Shown: one piece after another, positions 9,071 to 16,927 of the stretch
Position numbering within the stretch: position 1 is the first letter of the stretch
Layout of the letters: the number at the start of each line of letters is the position of its first letter
Assembly (NCBI RefSeq): GCF_036182465.1
Contig: NZ_CP108081.1
Location: 4,340,001-4,404,000 of the forward strand
Source of the DNA: Streptomyces sp. NBC_00258
Lineage (GTDB): Bacteria > Actinomycetota > Actinomycetes > Streptomycetales > Streptomycetaceae
DNA: 64,000 bases
Direction: 5' to 3'
Program-made: the position numbers and the translations under genes
The notes under the pieces: generated by a model
What the model was told of the DNA's origin: nothing
Databases searched by the model: none
Seen by the model: the letters and a program-made list of their open reading frames with translations, nothing else

Positions 9071-9973
9071 GTGCGCGAGGTGTGTGTCATTGGCGGAAAC
9101 CGGTATTTCGGCAAGCGGCTGATAGCCAGGCTGACGGCCGCGGGAGACAGGGTCACCGTCATCAATCGCGGCTCGTCGGCGCCTCCCGCGGGGACCATTC
9201 ATCTCGTCGCCGATCGCAATGACGAGAATTCCCTTGAGAAAGCGCTCGGTTCACGGACCTTCGACGTCGTCGTCGACCAGGTCTGCTACACACCGAGGCA
9301 GGCGGAGATCGCCCGCCGGGTCTTCGCCGGCCGCACGCGCCGCTATGTGATGACCTCGACGGTCGAGGTGTACGAGTACGAGGACTCGGCCGAGCTCGTA
9401 CGCGAGGACGCCGTGAACCCGCGTACGGTCGCCGTCGATCTCGAACTCCCCTGGAACGACCCGGAGTTCCTCGACACCCACTACGGCGAGGGCAAGCGGC
9501 AGGCGGAGGCGGTCTTCGCTGCCGATCCCGGATTTCCGTACGTGACCGTGCGGGTGGCCCATGTGCTGGGCGGGGGCGACGACTTCACGGGACGGCTCGA
9601 CCACTACGCCGAGCGGATCCGCGCGGGCGAGGCGATCGCCGTGCCCGCCACGAACCACCCGGCGACGTACATCCACGTGGAGGAGATCGCCGACCTCCTG
9701 TCGTGGGCGGCGGGCGAGGAGTTCACCGGGCCGGTGAACGCCGCGTCCCACGGGGTGCTCACCACCGGGGAGTTGTGCGAGGCGCTGGCCGAACACCTCC
9801 CCGGCGGGAGGACCGTGTTCCAGGCCGTCGAGGTCGGGGAGTTCTCACCGTTCTCCTTCGCGCGCTCGTACGGGATGGACAACACGCGGGCCACACGGCT
9901 CGGGTTCGCCTTCGGTGAGGCGCGGGAATGGCTGCCGCGTGCCGTGGCGGAGACACTCGGGAAGGTGAACTGA
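9071..9973 (+). CDS. NAD(P)-dependent epimerase/dehydratase-like SDR
   Basis: Atypical short-chain dehydrogenase of 300 residues. The N-terminal nucleotide-binding loop reads VCVIGGNRYFGKRL. The catalytic region has TSTVEVYEYE and a YGEGK stretch fitting the Tyr-x3-Lys pair. This subgroup (GGNxxFG) includes epimerase-like and RNA-binding SDRs, so the substrate cannot be inferred. The GTG at 9071 has GGAAGG six bases upstream and puts the Rossmann loop at the N-terminus. An alternative ATG at 9014 with GGGAG upstream would add 19 residues. One base separates its stop from the aldo/keto reductase start, so the two form an operon. Confidence 0.8.
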   Translation: MREVCVIGGNRYFGKRLIARLTAAGDRVTVINRGSSAPPAGTIHLVADRNDENSLEKALGSRTFDVVVDQVCYTPRQAEIARRVFAGRTRRYVMTSTVEVYEYEDSAELVREDAVNPRTVAVDLELPWNDPEFLDTHYGEGKRQAEAVFAADPGFPYVTVRVAHVLGGGDDFTGRLDHYAERIRAGEAIAVPATNHPATYIHVEEIADLLSWAAGEEFTGPVNAASHGVLTTGELCEALAEHLPGGRTVFQAVEVGEFSPFSFARSYGMDNTRATRLGFAFGEAREWLPRAVAETLGKVN

Positions 9974-9974
9974 C

Positions 9975-10931
9975 ATGCGCTACCGCACAGTCGGCGAGCT
10001 GCGGGTGAGTGCCGTCGGGCTCGGTGCGATGCCGTTGTCCATCGAGGGCCGGCCCGACGAGGGGCGGGCCATGGCCACGGTGCACGCCGCCCTGGACGCG
10101 GGCGTCACGCTCCTGGACACGGCCGACTCCTACCACCTGCCCGGCGACGAGCCCGGGCACAACGAGCGACTCGTGGCCCGCGCCCTCGCGACGTACGGCG
10201 GCGACACGGCCGACGTCCTGGTGACCACCAAGGGCGGACGCGGCAGGCCGGCCGACGGGAGCTGGACGGTGACCGGATCTCCCCGGCATCTGAAGTCGGC
10301 GGCGGAGGCCTCGCTCAAGCGGCTGGGCGTGGAGGCGATCGGCCTCTACCAGCTCCACAAGCCCGACCCCGCCGTCCCCTTCGAGGACTCGGTGGGTGCC
10401 CTGCGCGACCTGCTCGACGAGGGCAAGATCCGTTACGCCGGCGTCTCCAACACGGACACCGGCCGGATCCGCCTGGCCCACGCCGTCCTCGGCGACCGGC
10501 TGGTCTCGGTCCAGAACCAGTACTCCCCCGCCGTCCGGGACAGCGAACCCGAACTGCGGCTCTGCGCCGAGCTGGGCCTCGCCTTCCTGCCGTGGAGTCC
10601 GCTGGGCGGGATATCGCGGAGCTCGCTGGACGGGCCGTCGCGGCTGCCGTCCGACGACTCCGGCGACTCCGGCCGCTCCACCCGGCCCGACCACGCCACC
10701 GGCCCCGGCCCCGGCCACGCCACCAGCTTCGACGCCTTCCACGCGGTGGCCCGTGAGAGGGGCGTCAGCCCTCAACAGGTCTGTCTGGCCTGGCTGTTGG
10801 CGCGCTCACCTGTGGTCGTGCCCATCCCGGGCGCCAGCCGGCCCGGGACGATACGGGACTCCGCGGGCGCGGCGGAGCTGGAGCTGACTCCGGAGGAGGT
10901 GGCGCGGCTGGACGCGGCGGTGGGCTCCTGA
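9975..10931 (+). CDS. Aldo/keto reductase
   Basis: NADPH-dependent carbonyl reductase of 318 residues with the AKR barrel. Catalytic residues are recognisable: Asp and Tyr in LLDTADSYHLPG, Lys in VLVTTKGG and His in LYQLHKPDPAVPFEDS. The NADPH-binding end has VVVPIPGASRPGTIRDS. Residues about 225-250 are a Gly/Ser/Pro-rich insert (SDDSGDSGRSTRPDHATGPG) that most relatives lack, probably a surface loop. It is co-transcribed with the SDR gene one base upstream and convergent with the next gene. Substrate unknown. Confidence 0.9.
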   Translation: MRYRTVGELRVSAVGLGAMPLSIEGRPDEGRAMATVHAALDAGVTLLDTADSYHLPGDEPGHNERLVARALATYGGDTADVLVTTKGGRGRPADGSWTVTGSPRHLKSAAEASLKRLGVEAIGLYQLHKPDPAVPFEDSVGALRDLLDEGKIRYAGVSNTDTGRIRLAHAVLGDRLVSVQNQYSPAVRDSEPELRLCAELGLAFLPWSPLGGISRSSLDGPSRLPSDDSGDSGRSTRPDHATGPGPGHATSFDAFHAVARERGVSPQQVCLAWLLARSPVVVPIPGASRPGTIRDSAGAAELELTPEEVARLDAAVGS

Positions 10932-10980
10932 GCGTGTGCCGAGCCGCGCCCCGTCCCGGAGGCCCGAACTCACGGACGCG

Positions 10981-11901
10981 TCAAAGGGATTGGCCCACTC
11001 GGTCGCCGCGTGCCGTGCCGGCGTCGCCTCGTACGACGTCGATCGTGCGTGTCCAGCTGTCGGCGGCGTGGCCGAGGGCGACGGCCTTGTCGTAGACCGC
11101 CTTGATCGAGCGAAGGGTGCTCACGTCGAGGCCGCGGTGTTCGGCCCACTCCAGGATGTGGCCCACGCCGGACGCCATCATGCCGAGGTTGGCGGCCTCG
11201 CCCGGGTGGCTGCCCGCGTCGACATGCTGAGCGGCCTCGGCGACGCCGGACGGCATGATGGCGGTGATGGTGTCGAGGTAGGGGGCGAGATCCGCCGCGC
11301 GCACGCCGTCGGCACCGGCGAGCGCGTACGCGTGCAGCAGGCCGGAGATCGAGCCGTAGAAGTAGTCGAGCAGCGCAAGGTCGTAGACGGCGGCCAGTCC
11401 CTGGTCCTCGCCGAGGTGGGCGGGTTTGCCGCCCAGCGCCTTCAGTGCCGCCTCGCGCTTGTCGTACGCGGCCCGGGGACCGCTGTAGAAGATCAGCGCG
11501 GGTGGCTGTCCGATCAGGTCGACCGGCACCATGATCGAGCCGTCGAGGTAGTCGATGCCGCGTTCCTGCGCCCAGGCGCCGGTCTTGCGGGCGCGCTCCG
11601 GGGTGTCCGAGGTGAGGTTGACCAGTACCCGGCCGGGCAGCTCGTCGGCGACGGAGTCGAGGACGGCCTCGACCGCGTCGTGGTCGAGCACGCAGACGAC
11701 GACCAGCTCGGCGGCGCGTACGGCTTCGCCGGCACCGGTCGCGCGGACCGCGCCCCTGGCGACCAGCTCGTCGCCCTTGCCGGGGGAACGGTTCCAGACG
11801 GTGGTGGGGTGGCCCGCCTCCAGGAACGCGGTGGCCAGGGCCTGGCCCATGGCGCCCAGGCCGAGGACGGTGACGGGGGTCTTTTCAAGGTCATTTGTCA
11901 T
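10981..11901 (-). CDS. NADPH-dependent imine reductase-like oxidoreductase
   Basis: 306 residues in the beta-hydroxyacid dehydrogenase/imine reductase superfamily. The Rossmann motif is VTVLGLGAMGQALATAFLEAGH, and the following WNRSPGK favours NADP. The middle has DGSIMVPVDLIGQPPALIFYSG, and the helical C-terminal dimerisation domain (DLALLDYFYGSISGLLHAYALAGADG) is typical of imine reductases. The start at ATG 11901 is chosen by domain position; no strong ribosome site is visible, and an alternative ATG lies at 11910. Natural substrate unknown; it could also be a 3-hydroxyacid dehydrogenase relative. Confidence 0.8.
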   Translation of the reverse strand: MTNDLEKTPVTVLGLGAMGQALATAFLEAGHPTTVWNRSPGKGDELVARGAVRATGAGEAVRAAELVVVCVLDHDAVEAVLDSVADELPGRVLVNLTSDTPERARKTGAWAQERGIDYLDGSIMVPVDLIGQPPALIFYSGPRAAYDKREAALKALGGKPAHLGEDQGLAAVYDLALLDYFYGSISGLLHAYALAGADGVRAADLAPYLDTITAIMPSGVAEAAQHVDAGSHPGEAANLGMMASGVGHILEWAEHRGLDVSTLRSIKAVYDKAVALGHAADSWTRTIDVVRGDAGTARGDRVGQSL

Positions 11902-11936
11902 GCGGACCATGCTGGTCGCGGGCCCAACTCCCCACA

Positions 11937-11961
11937 AGTACGCACTATTTGGTCAGGTACT
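11937..11961. promoter_or_regulatory. AGTAC/GTACT dyad upstream of the imine reductase-like gene
   Basis: AGTAC (11937-11941) and GTACT (11957-11961) form an inverted repeat with a 15-base A/T-richer centre containing ACTATTTGGT. It lies about 35-60 bases upstream of the minus-strand start. Similar AGTAC-spaced sites are bound by HxlR-type regulators, but no such regulator gene is in the window. Confidence 0.45.
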
Positions 11962-12069
11962 GAGCGGGAGGTAAGTGGGTGACCCCGCGGGAACCGGCTT
12001 GCGCCGCCGGGGAGTCGATCCGGGGGTGCGGGAGCCGGTGGGCATGGCCGGGGCCGCGGTGGGCCGGTC

Positions 12070-12278
12070 GCGCAGTTCCCCGCGCCCCTGGGGGTGCGTC
12101 GAGGCCGGTGCGTACGTCTCGGTCCATCGTGGTTGCTCGCGCAGTTCCCCGCGCCCCTGACGGGGCGCCCAGGCCCGTACGTACGTCTCGGACGTCGTGG
12201 GCTGAGCACGGCGTTCCTCGCGCCCCTGGCGGGGCACGCCCCGGCCATCGGTGTCTTTAGGGGCGCGGGGAACTGCGC
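12070..12278. repeat. Cluster of four GCGCAGTTCC-type elements in a 579-bp gap
   Basis: The gap 11902-12480 contains no convincing gene. It holds two perfect copies of GCGCAGTTCCCCGCGCCCCT (12070 and 12139), a diverged copy (12210-12235) and an inverted copy (12259-12278), so several alternative long hairpins can form. Around 12342-12403 there are also repeated CCGGCCGGTG palindromes, probably the dctA terminator region. The same element occurs elsewhere in this window. Confidence 0.7.
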
Positions 12279-12480
12279 GCTCGGCCACAACGCACCCGCA
12301 CCCTGCCGACCACTCCCGCCCACCCAAAAGCCACCGGCCGGTGAGCCCGGTCGGGGAGAACCGGGGCCACCGGCCGGTGGCCGGGGAAGTCTGAGCGTGT
12401 GGTGCGGAGTGACCGGGCGGCTGAGCGACGGGGGATGCACCCAGCCGCCCGGAGTTCTGGGACGGGGCCCAGGCTCGGGG

Positions 12481-13866
12481 CTAGGCCTTCGCCAGGGTCT
12501 TGTCCTCCGGCTGGTCCGGGACCTCCGCCGCGGCGGGAGCGGAACCGTGGCCGTCGTCCAGGAGGGTCATCTCGTCGAAGGGCAGCTCCCCCGCGAGGAC
12601 CTGGTCGACGCGGCCCTTGTCGATCTCCTTGGTCCACGTACCGATCAGAACCGTGGCGACGGCGTTGCCGGCGAAGTTCGTCAGGGCGCGCGCCTCGCTC
12701 ATGAAGCGGTCGATGCCGACGATCAGGCCGATGCCGTCCACCAGCGCGGGCTTGTGGGACGCGAGGCCGCCCGCCAGGGTGGCCAGACCCGCTCCGGTGA
12801 CACCCGCCGCGCCCTTGGAGGCGACCAGCAGGAAGAGGAGCAGCGGAATCTGCTCGCTCACCGACATCGGCGTACCCATGGCGTCGGCGATGAACAGCGA
12901 GGCCATGGTCATGTAGATCATGGTGCCGTCGAGGTTGAAGGAGTAACCGGTCGGGACGGTGATGCCGACGACGGGCTTGCTGACACCCAGGTGTTCCATC
13001 TTCGCGATGAGCCGCGGCAGGGCGGACTCGGAGGAGGAGGTCGACAGGATCAGCAGGAACTCACGGCCCAGGTACTTGAAGAACGTGAGGATGTTGAGAC
13101 CCGCGACGACCCGCAGCATCGTGCCGAGCACGATGAAGACGAAGAGGAAGCAGGTGACGTAGAAGCCGAGCATCAGGACGGCGAGGCTCTTGAGTGCGTC
13201 CAGACCCGCCGAGCCGGTGACCGCCGCCATCGCGCCGAACGCGCCGATGGGCGCCGCCCACATCACCATGGCGAGGATGCGGAAGACGAGACGCTGAATG
13301 TGCTCGATGCCGCGCAGGATCGGGGCGCCGGACGAGCCCATGGCCTGCAGCGCGAACCCGGCGAGCAGCGCGACGAGCAGGGTCTGCAGGACCTCGCCGC
13401 CGGTGAAGGCGGAGACGATCGTCGTCGGGATGATCCCGAGCAGGAACTCCTCGGTGTTCTTGGCCTCGGTGACCTGGCCCTGACCGGCGTCCTTGATCGC
13501 GTCGGTCACCGCGAGGCCCGTGCCGGGCTCCAGGATGTTGCCGACGACCAGGCCGATGGCGAGGGCGACGAACGACATGACCACGAAGTAGCCGAGCGCG
13601 ATGCCGCCCACCGCGCCGACCTTGGCGGCCTTCCGTACCGAGCCGATGCCCAGCACGATCGTGCAGAAGATGATCGGCGAGATCATCATCTTGATCAGGT
13701 TCACGAAGCCGGTACCGATGGGCTTCAGTTCGACCGCGAAGTCGGGAGCGATCAGGCCCACGGCGATGCCGGCGGCCACGGCGGCGATCACCGCGATGTA
13801 CAGGTAGTGGGTGCGGTCCCGCTTGGCAGCGGGAGCGGCAGGTGCCGTATTCGATGTACTGGTCAC
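12481..13866 (-). CDS. dctA: C4-dicarboxylate:cation symporter (DctA family)
   Basis: Membrane symporter importing succinate, fumarate or malate with sodium or protons; 461 residues. It has multiple hydrophobic helices and family motifs: LKPIGTGFVNLIKMMISPIIFCTIVLGIG, then the SSSESALPRLI hairpin motif and GYSFNLDGTMIYMT, which carry substrate and cation contacts. The GTG at 13866 has AAGGAGGG five bases upstream; an upstream in-frame ATG at 13899 lacks such a site. It is divergent from a CitA/CitB-type two-component pair 144 bp away, the classical arrangement for dicarboxylate-induced transport. Confidence 0.93.
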   Translation of the reverse strand: MTSTSNTAPAAPAAKRDRTHYLYIAVIAAVAAGIAVGLIAPDFAVELKPIGTGFVNLIKMMISPIIFCTIVLGIGSVRKAAKVGAVGGIALGYFVVMSFVALAIGLVVGNILEPGTGLAVTDAIKDAGQGQVTEAKNTEEFLLGIIPTTIVSAFTGGEVLQTLLVALLAGFALQAMGSSGAPILRGIEHIQRLVFRILAMVMWAAPIGAFGAMAAVTGSAGLDALKSLAVLMLGFYVTCFLFVFIVLGTMLRVVAGLNILTFFKYLGREFLLILSTSSSESALPRLIAKMEHLGVSKPVVGITVPTGYSFNLDGTMIYMTMASLFIADAMGTPMSVSEQIPLLLFLLVASKGAAGVTGAGLATLAGGLASHKPALVDGIGLIVGIDRFMSEARALTNFAGNAVATVLIGTWTKEIDKGRVDQVLAGELPFDEMTLLDDGHGSAPAAAEVPDQPEDKTLAKA

Positions 13867-14010
13867 GGCTGCCCTCCTTGACGACGTCGTCGGCATCATC
13901 CGGCGTGCGGCTCACGTCCGGGGGTTGTCGGTGACTATCTCCCGCCTTGTGAGGCCGGTCACCCTTCCGTTCATTTAGTTCATGCTTATCCGGAGGGGCA
14001 GACTGTTTCC
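13867..14010. promoter_or_regulatory. Divergent dctA / sensor kinase control region
   Basis: A 144-bp region. It holds a perfect 12-bp palindrome GACGACGTCGTC (13880-13891) just before the dctA ribosome site and a repeated TTCAT spaced by four bases (13970-13983) in an A/T-richer patch before the kinase gene. These are candidate response-regulator sites. No clear -35/-10 pair was recognised. Confidence 0.45.
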
Positions 14011-15747
14011 ATGCGCCTCCCCCGTGCTCCACGACCCCGCAGCCTGGCTGGTCAGCTCTTTGCCATGCAGGCCGTGCTCGTCGCGGTCGTGGTCGCGGGC
14101 TGTGCGCTCTTCACCTACATCAGTGACCGCAGCCAGGCCGAGGACGCGGCGGGCCGCCAGGCCATGGCGGTGGCCCGCTCGGTCGCGGACTCCCCGTCCG
14201 TACGGGAGGCCATCCGTACGGACGACCCGACGAAGACGCTCCAGCCGTACGCGACGTCGGTGCAGCGCGACGCCCAGGTCGACTTCGTCACGATCATGAA
14301 CCCCGAGGGCATCCGCTGGACGCACCCCAACAAGGACCTGATCGGCAAGCACTTCCTCGGCAACACGCAGTCCGCGCTCCTCGGCCATCCCTTCACCGAG
14401 ACGTACACCGGCACCCTCGGCGAGTCCGTGCGGGCCGTCACGCCGATCTACGACGACGGCCGCATCGTCGGCCTCGTCAGTGCGGGCATCAAGGTCGACG
14501 AGATCAGCCAGCGGGTCGAGGGCCAGGTGCAGGCCCTGATCGGCGTCGCGGCCGCCGCCCTGGCCCTGGGCGCCGTCGGTACGTACGTCATAAACGCCAG
14601 GCTGCGCCGCTCCACCCACGGGATGAACGCGGCCGAGCTCAGCCGGATGCACGACTACCACGAGGCCGCGCTGCACGCCGTGCGCGAGGGGCTGCTGATG
14701 CTGGACGGGCAGTTCCGGGTGGCGCTGATCAACGACGGCGGGCGCGAGCTGCTCGATGTGACCGACGACGTGGTGGGCCGCTCGGTGGCGGACATCGGCC
14801 TGCCCACGCCACTGACGGGGGCGCTGCTGTCCGGGGAACCGCGCGTGGACGAGGTGCATCTGACCGAGTCGCGGGTGCTCGTCGTGAACACCTCGCCGGT
14901 GTCGGGCGGTGAGCGCCGGGGCACGGTCGTGACCCTGCGCGATGTGACCGAACTGCAGTCCCTGATGGGCGAGTTGGACTCCGAGCGGGGCTTCACCACC
15001 GCCCTGCGCTCGCAGGCGCACGAGGCCGCGAACCGCCTCCACACCGTCGTCTCCCTGATCGAGCTGGACCGGGCCGAGGAGGCCGTCGACTTCGCCACGG
15101 CCGAGCTGGAACTGGCCCAGGCGCTGACCGACCAGGTCGTCGCGGCGGTCAGCGAGCCGGTGCTGGCCGCCCTGCTCCTGGGCAAGACGGCCCAGGCGAA
15201 CGAGCGTGGCGTGGAACTGGTGGTCTCCGAGGACAGCAGCATCGACGACGGCCTGCTCCCCGAGTCCCTGCCCTCCCGTGACCTGGTGACGGTCCTCGGC
15301 AACCTGATCGACAACGCCGTGGACGCGGCGCAGGGCACGGTCGGCGCCCGTGTCACGGTGACGGCGATCGCGGACGCCGAGGGGCTGGTCCTGCGGGTCG
15401 TCGACACCGGTACGGGTGTGGACCCGGCCCACGCGGAGGCTGTCTTCCAGCGCGGGTGGTCCACCAAGCCCGCGGGGCCCGGCGGGCGGGGGCTGGGCCT
15501 GGCCCTCGTACGGCAGGCGGTGGCCCGGCACGACGGGACACTGACCGTGACGGAGGCCCCGGGCGGCGGAGCGTCCTTCGAGGTACGGCTGCCGCTGCCG
15601 ACGTCGGGGCGGGAGAGGACTAAGGTCCACGCCGGGCCCGAGTCCGGGTCAGGGGCCGGGGACGGGTCCGGGGACGGGTCCGGCGGCGGTCCTGGGCCCA
15701 CGCATGAGCCCGCGCCCGAGCCGACGCCGCACGGAGGCACCGTATGA
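14011..15747 (+). CDS. CitA/DcuS/DctB-type sensor histidine kinase
   Basis: 578-residue membrane sensor. TM1 spans about 15-37, then an extracytoplasmic PAS-like domain (about 40-170) containing VDFVTIMNPEGIRWTHPNKDLIGKHF, a signature of citrate/C4-dicarboxylate sensors. TM2 spans 173-195, followed by a cytoplasmic PAS domain. The phosphoacceptor is His337 in SQAHEAANRLHTV, then an HATPase with NLIDNAVDAA and GRGLGLALV. A Gly/Ser/Pro-rich tail of about 50 residues ends the protein. Its stop overlaps the start of the response regulator (ATGA). Divergence from dctA implies that it senses C4-dicarboxylates; this is inference from context and domain type. Confidence 0.9.
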   Translation: MRLPRAPRPRSLAGQLFAMQAVLVAVVVAGCALFTYISDRSQAEDAAGRQAMAVARSVADSPSVREAIRTDDPTKTLQPYATSVQRDAQVDFVTIMNPEGIRWTHPNKDLIGKHFLGNTQSALLGHPFTETYTGTLGESVRAVTPIYDDGRIVGLVSAGIKVDEISQRVEGQVQALIGVAAAALALGAVGTYVINARLRRSTHGMNAAELSRMHDYHEAALHAVREGLLMLDGQFRVALINDGGRELLDVTDDVVGRSVADIGLPTPLTGALLSGEPRVDEVHLTESRVLVVNTSPVSGGERRGTVVTLRDVTELQSLMGELDSERGFTTALRSQAHEAANRLHTVVSLIELDRAEEAVDFATAELELAQALTDQVVAAVSEPVLAALLLGKTAQANERGVELVVSEDSSIDDGLLPESLPSRDLVTVLGNLIDNAVDAAQGTVGARVTVTAIADAEGLVLRVVDTGTGVDPAHAEAVFQRGWSTKPAGPGGRGLGLALVRQAVARHDGTLTVTEAPGGGASFEVRLPLPTSGRERTKVHAGPESGSGAGDGSGDGSGGGPGPTHEPAPEPTPHGGTV

Positions 15748-16436
15748 GCACGCCTTCCCCCTCGCGGGACATCCGCGTCCTGGTCGTCGAGGACGATCCC
15801 GTCGCGGCGGACGCGCATGTCCTGTACGTGGGGCGGGTGCCCGGTTTCACGGCCGTCGGCAAGGCCCACACGGGCGCGGAGGCCCGGCGGGCGCTGGACC
15901 GCATGCCCGTGGACCTGCTCCTCCTGGACCTCCACCTGCCGGACGTGCACGGCCTGCAGCTGGCTCGCTCGCTGCGCGCCGCCGGCCACCACGCGGACGT
16001 CATCGCGGTGACCTCGGCGCGCGACCTGACGGTGGTGCGGGAGGGCGTGTCACTGGGAGTGGTGCAGTACGTACTGAAGCCGTTCACCTTCGCCACTCTC
16101 CGTGACCGCCTGGTGCGCTATGCCGAGTTCCACGCGGCGGCCGGCGAGGCCAGCGGCCAGGACGAGGTCGACCGCGCCCTCGCCACCCTCCGGGCCCCCG
16201 GTCCTGCGGCCCTGCCCAAAGGGCTGAGCGCACCCACTCTGGAGCGGGTGACCCGGGCCCTGCGCGACTCCGAGGAGGGGCTGACCGCGACGGGCGTCGC
16301 GGAGGCCGTCGGGATCTCCCGGATCACGGCCCGGCGTTATCTGGAGCACCTGGTGGACGCGGGGAGAGCGGGACGCAGTCCTCAGTACGGACAGGTGGGG
16401 AGACCGGAGCTGCAGTACCGGTGGGTGAAGGGCTAG
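15744..16436 (+). CDS. CitB/DcuR-type response regulator
   Basis: 230-residue regulator. The receiver domain has acidic residues VVEDD, phosphoacceptor Asp62 in LLLLDLHLPDVHG and the conserved Lys in YVLKPFTF. The C-terminal helix-turn-helix (GLTATGVAEAVGISRITARRYLEHLVDAGRAGRSPQYGQVGRPELQYRW) is characteristic of the CitB family. Translation is coupled to the kinase by an ATGA overlap. It probably activates dctA transcription from the divergent promoter region. Confidence 0.92.
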   Translation: MSTPSPSRDIRVLVVEDDPVAADAHVLYVGRVPGFTAVGKAHTGAEARRALDRMPVDLLLLDLHLPDVHGLQLARSLRAAGHHADVIAVTSARDLTVVREGVSLGVVQYVLKPFTFATLRDRLVRYAEFHAAAGEASGQDEVDRALATLRAPGPAALPKGLSAPTLERVTRALRDSEEGLTATGVAEAVGISRITARRYLEHLVDAGRAGRSPQYGQVGRPELQYRWVKG

Positions 16437-16449
16437 CCGAACGGGTGCC

Positions 16450-16736
16450 TCACCACCTCCCCGAGCCGAACACCCCTGCGTACAGCGCGACTTGAACCGT
16501 CGGTCCCACCACGTCCGACGGGCGCCGCCGCGGTGGGCGGTCTCCCGGCCGAAGCCGAAGGCCGCCGACCGCTCGATCTGCGCGAGATCGGCCGGCCGAG
16601 GCCCCAAGTCGCCCCGCGCATACGCCCCGACCGCCGGGATGTCCTCGTCGTTCACGAGGCAGATCCGGCCGAGCACTACGCCCACGGGCGGCGGCGCCGG
16701 CAGCAACTGCCGTGCGGCCGCGTCCTGTTCCGGCAC
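16450..16736 (-). pseudogene. Small gene, possibly frameshifted, function unknown
   Basis: A GTG at 16736 has an excellent ribosome site (GAGGAG six bases upstream on the minus strand). It opens a frame with strongly GC-rich third positions: VPEQDAAARQLLPAPPPVGVVLGRICLVNDEDIPAVGAYARGDL is the start region. The open frame does not stop until 16050, deep inside the response regulator, which is implausible. After about 16530 another frame looks more codon-biased and stops at 16450 (reading VQVALYAGVFGSGRW). A one-base indel would join them into a protein of about 95 residues. No family recognised. It could be a decayed gene or a sequencing error. Confidence 0.35.
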
Positions 16737-16800
16737 GTCACGCTCCTCTTCCGGTCGCCCGACACCCCGCCAGGGCGGGCGACTGGGCAGTACCTTGAGT

Positions 16801-16880
16801 GTCCGCGACCACACGCACTGTGGCGGACTGCTCATGCAAAGTCATTGACCTGGCTGGACCAGCCCTCTTAGGTTCTCGTG
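16801..16880 (+). promoter_or_regulatory. Promoter and dyads before the sugar ABC operon
   Basis: TTGACC (16845-16850) and TAGGTT (16869-16874) are 18 bp apart, predicting a start near 16881. The spacer contains a 13-bp dyad, GGCTGGACCAGCC (16852-16864), well placed for a repressor. Just upstream, 16801-16828 can fold into GTCCG-cga-CCACA-cgcac-TGTGG-CGGAC. No repressor gene is adjacent. Confidence 0.55.
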
Positions 16881-16927
16881 CAGCCCAACCCGGCCACAAA
16901 GACGTCGGCCAGCAGGAGGTTGTACCC

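Noticed and set aside
16050..16450. Extension of the minus-strand frame at 16736 into the response regulator gene
   Set aside because: Codon bias is lost and the region is fully accounted for by the CitB-type regulator on the plus strand.
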